DNA of 64,000 bases from Streptomyces celluloflavus (lineage in GTDB: Bacteria > Actinomycetota > Actinomycetes > Streptomycetales > Streptomycetaceae): positions 186,001-250,000 of the forward strand of contig JOEL01000003.1 in NCBI GenBank assembly GCA_000720995.1, read 5' to 3'. The notes below the pieces were generated by a model. The model did not search any database. It was given only the letters and a program-made list of their open reading frames with translations, and was not told where the DNA came from. Position numbers and translations under genes: made by a program. This document shows positions 60,947 to 64,000 of the stretch, piece by piece; within the stretch, counting starts at the first letter, position 1, and each line of letters opens with the position of its first letter.

Positions 60947-62587
60947 TCAGCCGGTGCCGTCGGTATCGCGATAAGTCGGGCGGCCCGCGAGCCAGGTGCC
61001 CAGGACGCGGATGTGCCGGATCCGCATCGGATCGACGGTGCGTGGGTCGTCCGACAGCCAGACCAGATCCGCGGGGGTGCCGGGCGCCAGCCGGGTGCGG
61101 TCGTCGGCGTATGCCTGGTGGGCCACGCCGGAGGTGTAAGCGTCGAGTGCCTGGCCGGCCGTCAGCCGCTGATGGGCCGTCCAGCCGTCGCGGGGCTCGC
61201 CGTCGAAGGTGCGGCGGGTCACCGCGACCTGGATACCGGCCAGCGGCTCGTGGGAGGAGACGGGCCAGTCGCTGCCGAAGGAGAGCCGCGTCCCCGCGCG
61301 CGCCAGATCCCCCATCGGGTACTGCAACGCCGCGCGCGCCGCACCCAGCCGCGGAATGCTCAACTCGGTCTGGAGCGGGTCCAGTTGGGCCCAGAGCGGT
61401 TCGAAGTTCGCGATCACGCCCAGGGCCGCGAAGCGCGGCAGGTCGACGGGGTCGGCGAGCTGCACATGGGTGATCACCGGGCGCCGGTCCCAGGCCGGGT
61501 TGGCCGCCACCGCGGCGGCGATCGCGTCGAGGGCGGTGCGTACGCCCGCGTCGCCGATGGCGTGGAGGTGCACCTGGAACCCGTCGGCGTCGAAGGCGCG
61601 GACGGCCGCGGCGAGTTCCGCCGCGGGCCAGACCGGCATACCGCAGGTGTGCGGGGCGTCCCGGTACGGCGCCAGCACCGCCGCGGTACCGCCCTCGATG
61701 ACGCCGTCGCAGAAGAACTTCACGGTGCGCGCGGAGAGCAGGGCGCTGCCCGCGGCCTCGACCCGCCACCGGACCGCGGCGAACGGTGCCCGCTGCGCGC
61801 GCCAGCGGTCGGGGTCGGCGCGCTGGGCGAGGTTCACCCGGAACGCCAGGGCGTCGCGCCAGGCCGCCTCCAGGTACGGACGCACCATCTCCGGTTCGAC
61901 CCAGGCGTCCTGGACCCAGGTCAGCCCCGCTCGGGCGTAGTGCGCGCCGGCCACCCGCAGCGCCTGGACCAGTTCGTCCACCGGCCGTGCGGGGAGCCTG
62001 TCGAGGACGAGGTCGCAGGCGTGCCACTCGCGCAGGGTGCCCATGGGGGTGCCGTCGGGGCGCCGGACTATCCGGCCGAGCGGCGGGTCGGGCGTCGTCC
62101 CGTCGACCCCGGCCCGGCGCAGCGCCTCGGTGTTGCACCACACCGTGTGGTAGTCGTCCGCGCGCAGGACGGCCGGCCGGTCGGGTACGGCCGCGTCCAG
62201 CCAGCGGGCGTCGAACTCGCCGTCGGGCGCGAGCGCCGGGTCGTAGGAGGCGCCGACGATCCACTCCTCGTCCGGGTGCGCGGCGGCCCAGCGCCCGACC
62301 TCGGAGACGACCGCGTCGACCGTCGCCAGCCCCTTGATCCGCGGTCCCGCCTCCTCCAGACCGCCGAACATCGGGTGGGCGTGGCCGTCCCCGAAGGCCG
62401 CCGTGAGCAACCCGCCGCCGAGGTCGACCAGTTCCGTGGCGGCCGGCGCCATGGCCTCGGCCTGCGCGCCGAGTGCGACCACCCTGCCGTCGCGTACGGC
62501 GAGCGCGGTGCTGTCGCCGCGGCCGTCCGCGCCGTCGCCGGTACGTACCGTCCCCCGGAAGAGCAGGGTCCCCGTCGTGGCTGCCAT
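60947..62587 (-). CDS. Amidohydrolase (YtcJ/amidohydrolase-3 family)
   Basis: 546 residues, TIM-barrel metal-dependent hydrolase with metal ligands GDGHAHPMFGG, VHLHAIGDAGVRTALDAI, ITHVQLAD and SFGSDWPVSS. The family hydrolyses N-acyl, formamide or cyclic amide bonds; the substrate is unknown. It is a probable operon with the permease gene upstream, which may import its substrate. ATG 62587 has AGGA about 11 bases upstream. Confidence 0.88.
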   Translation of the reverse strand: MAATTGTLLFRGTVRTGDGADGRGDSTALAVRDGRVVALGAQAEAMAPAATELVDLGGGLLTAAFGDGHAHPMFGGLEEAGPRIKGLATVDAVVSEVGRWAAAHPDEEWIVGASYDPALAPDGEFDARWLDAAVPDRPAVLRADDYHTVWCNTEALRRAGVDGTTPDPPLGRIVRRPDGTPMGTLREWHACDLVLDRLPARPVDELVQALRVAGAHYARAGLTWVQDAWVEPEMVRPYLEAAWRDALAFRVNLAQRADPDRWRAQRAPFAAVRWRVEAAGSALLSARTVKFFCDGVIEGGTAAVLAPYRDAPHTCGMPVWPAAELAAAVRAFDADGFQVHLHAIGDAGVRTALDAIAAAVAANPAWDRRPVITHVQLADPVDLPRFAALGVIANFEPLWAQLDPLQTELSIPRLGAARAALQYPMGDLARAGTRLSFGSDWPVSSHEPLAGIQVAVTRRTFDGEPRDGWTAHQRLTAGQALDAYTSGVAHQAYADDRTRLAPGTPADLVWLSDDPRTVDPMRIRHIRVLGTWLAGRPTYRDTDGTG

Positions 62588-62692
62588 GTCAGCTGGTTCC
62601 TCTCGGTGTCGCGGTGTCGCACCGGCAGCGGTGCCGTGTGGCGTACGGTGCGCCGCTTTGCGACAGGAGTGAAGTGCCGCGTCGCGGCGGGC

Positions 62693-62721
62693 GGCGCCAC
62701 ACCACGGTGGTGTGTGGTGCC
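62693..62721 (-). terminator. Hairpin after the APC permease gene
   Basis: An imperfect inverted repeat (GGCGCCACACCAC with GTGGTGTGTGGTGCC) lies just past the permease stop on the minus strand, before the amidohydrolase start. It may terminate or attenuate transcription from the permease into the amidohydrolase. Confidence 0.5.
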
Positions 62722-62726
62722 GGAGG

Positions 62727-64000
62727 TCAGCCGCGTTCGGCGTCCACCGTGGTGAGCAGCGCGTACCGCTGCGGGTCGCGGCGCCGGATGCGCAGCGCGA
62801 CGGCCAGTCCGGCGGCGAACGCGAGCGGCAGGGGGACGAGGAGCGCGGCGTTGATCCCGGCCGAAGCGCCGGTCAGCAGGCCGAGGTTGCGGCACACCAG
62901 GACGATCAGCACGGCGAGCCCGGCGCCGGCCAGCAGTGGCGCCGCCACCACCCGCCAGGCGGGCAGCCCCCGGCGGTCGCGGCGGAAGAAGCCGTACACG
63001 GCGAGCGCGGCGAGCGCCTGCATGATCATGATGCCCAGGATGCCGGTGCCGTTGGTCCACAGGAAGGTGACGGCGTACGGGTCCGCTCCGGTGGCGATGG
63101 TGGCCAGCACCCCGGCGAGCCCGAGCGCGGACTGGAGGAGGACCGCGGCGGCCGGCGATCTGGTCCCCGCCGTCACGGTGCCGAGGCGGCGGGGCAGCAG
63201 TCCCTCGCGGCCCAGGGCGTAGAAGTAGCGGGTGGCGCCGTTGTGGAAGGCGAGGACGGCGGCGAACGCGCTGCTGATGACGAGCAGATGCATGGCGTCA
63301 GCGGCCCAGGCGCCGGCGAACCGCTCGGTGGCGGTGAAGACCATGTCGGTGCCGCCCGCGCCGTTCGCCACCGCCTGCACCCGGTCCGCGCCGAAGGCGT
63401 TGATGATCGTCCAGACCGTGAAGGTGTAGAAGAGCGCGAGGAAGCCGACGGCGATATACGTCGCGCGCGGCACCGAACGCTCCGGCCGGCGCACCTCCTC
63501 GGCGTAGATCGCGGTCGCCTCGAAGCCGATGAACGCGCCGACGGCGAGCACGAACATGCCGCCCACGCCCGCGTTGGCGAGGTGCTCGGGCGAGAGCGCG
63601 CCGAGCCGGGGGCCGTCGGGCCCGCCGCCGTGCGCGAACACCCCCGCCTCGAACACCAGCAGGACCAGCACTTCGAGGGCGAGCGCGACGCCGAGCACCT
63701 TGGCGCTGAGGGTGACCTTGAGATAGCCGAGGGCGCCGATGGCGGCCAGCCCCGAGAGCGCCCAGACCCACCAGGAGACGCGGACGCCCGTCAGCTCGTG
63801 GAAGCCGGACTCGGTGAACCAGCCGAAGACGGCGAGCAGTCCGACCTCGATGGCGTTGTACGCGAGGAGCGCCACATAGGCCGAGCCCACCCCGACGGCC
63901 CGGCCGAGACCGCGGCCGATGTACGCGTAGAACGCGCCGGCGTTGCGGACGTACCGGCTCATCGCGGTGAAACCGGCGGCGAAGACGATGAGCAGCAGAC
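62727..64000 (-). CDS. APC-family permease, N-terminus outside window
   Basis: The frame is open to the end of the window; the visible 424 residues contain about nine to ten membrane segments: LLLIVFAAGFTAM, SAYVALLAYNAIEVGLLA, and the APC-like motif VGAFIGFEATAIYAEEVRRPERSVPRA, then FHNGATRYFYALGREGLLP. The C-terminus is complete. It transports an amino acid or amine by family. Same strand as the amidohydrolase, 139 bases upstream of it. Confidence 0.85.
   Translation of the reverse strand, partial: LLLIVFAAGFTAMSRYVRNAGAFYAYIGRGLGRAVGVGSAYVALLAYNAIEVGLLAVFGWFTESGFHELTGVRVSWWVWALSGLAAIGALGYLKVTLSAKVLGVALALEVLVLLVFEAGVFAHGGGPDGPRLGALSPEHLANAGVGGMFVLAVGAFIGFEATAIYAEEVRRPERSVPRATYIAVGFLALFYTFTVWTIINAFGADRVQAVANGAGGTDMVFTATERFAGAWAADAMHLLVISSAFAAVLAFHNGATRYFYALGREGLLPRRLGTVTAGTRSPAAAVLLQSALGLAGVLATIATGADPYAVTFLWTNGTGILGIMIMQALAALAVYGFFRRDRRGLPAWRVVAAPLLAGAGLAVLIVLVCRNLGLLTGASAGINAALLVPLPLAFAAGLAVALRIRRRDPQRYALLTTVDAERG

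Overview
The window looks like a piece of a Streptomyces chromosome. It is very GC-rich, uses many GTG starts behind GGAGG-type ribosome sites, and carries families typical of that genus: a DUF574 methyltransferase, a DUF397 protein with an XRE/DUF5753 regulator and an anti-sigma-like ATPase, a CGNR zinc-finger protein, an ALF-repeat LAxTG sortase substrate, a SpoIIE-type phosphatase and a type III PKS. No rRNA, tRNA, CRISPR array or intact mobile element was seen. All calls come from reading the sequence; no database search was made.

Layout, left arm (1-22.8 kb): the end of a PHP-domain protein; a 12-codon upstream ORF plus hairpin in front of asnB; cynS (cyanase) beside a decayed LysR gene, probably its lost cynR; an acyl-CoA ligase with its own promoter and operator; the threonine-degradation operon tdh-kbl followed by a lysR; a PAS-GAF-SpoIIE-ATPase phosphatase; two acetyltransferases; an amino-acid permease; an unrecognised 318-aa protein; an MFS exporter divergent from a CGNR regulator; and nrdDG, an oxygen-sensitive class III ribonucleotide reductase. 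In front of nrdDG lie two DevR/OsdR-like boxes, two NrdR-like boxes and a cobalamin riboswitch, in that order.

Middle (22.8-35 kb): regulator-rich and partly decayed. It holds the DUF574 methyltransferase, a MarR fragment, the ATPase/DUF397/XRE group interrupted by an IS630-type transposase remnant and an acetyltransferase, a sigma-like protein, a zinc-ribbon HTH protein and a 90-aa unknown behind an operator/iteron-like region. An oxidoreductase/TetR pair and a two-component system follow.

Right (35-64 kb): a nitrate/sulfonate-type ABC transporter without a binding protein, preceded by a 15-codon upstream ORF, with an EEP-domain membrane protein at the operon end; a secreted NlpC/P60-like hydrolase with a translationally coupled small ORF and a DevR-like box upstream; DUF3224 with a WYL regulator; a MobA-like plus FolC-like gene pair; an MmpS-like protein and the ALF/LAxTG surface protein; a methyltransferase; two gamma-glutamyltransferase-like proteins with serine at the predicted nucleophile position; a MerR regulator with an erythromycin-esterase-like enzyme; a phenolic-lipid-type cluster (type III PKS, methyltransferase, flavoprotein and a divergent UbiA prenyltransferase) resembling srsABC; and an amidohydrolase with a truncated APC permease.

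The most striking unit is nrdDG: apparent hypoxia activation, deoxynucleotide-sensing repression and B12-dependent attenuation are stacked on an anaerobic reductase in a genus regarded as strictly aerobic. The two short upstream ORFs with hairpins (before asnB and before the ABC transporter) are the best candidates for undescribed cis-regulation.
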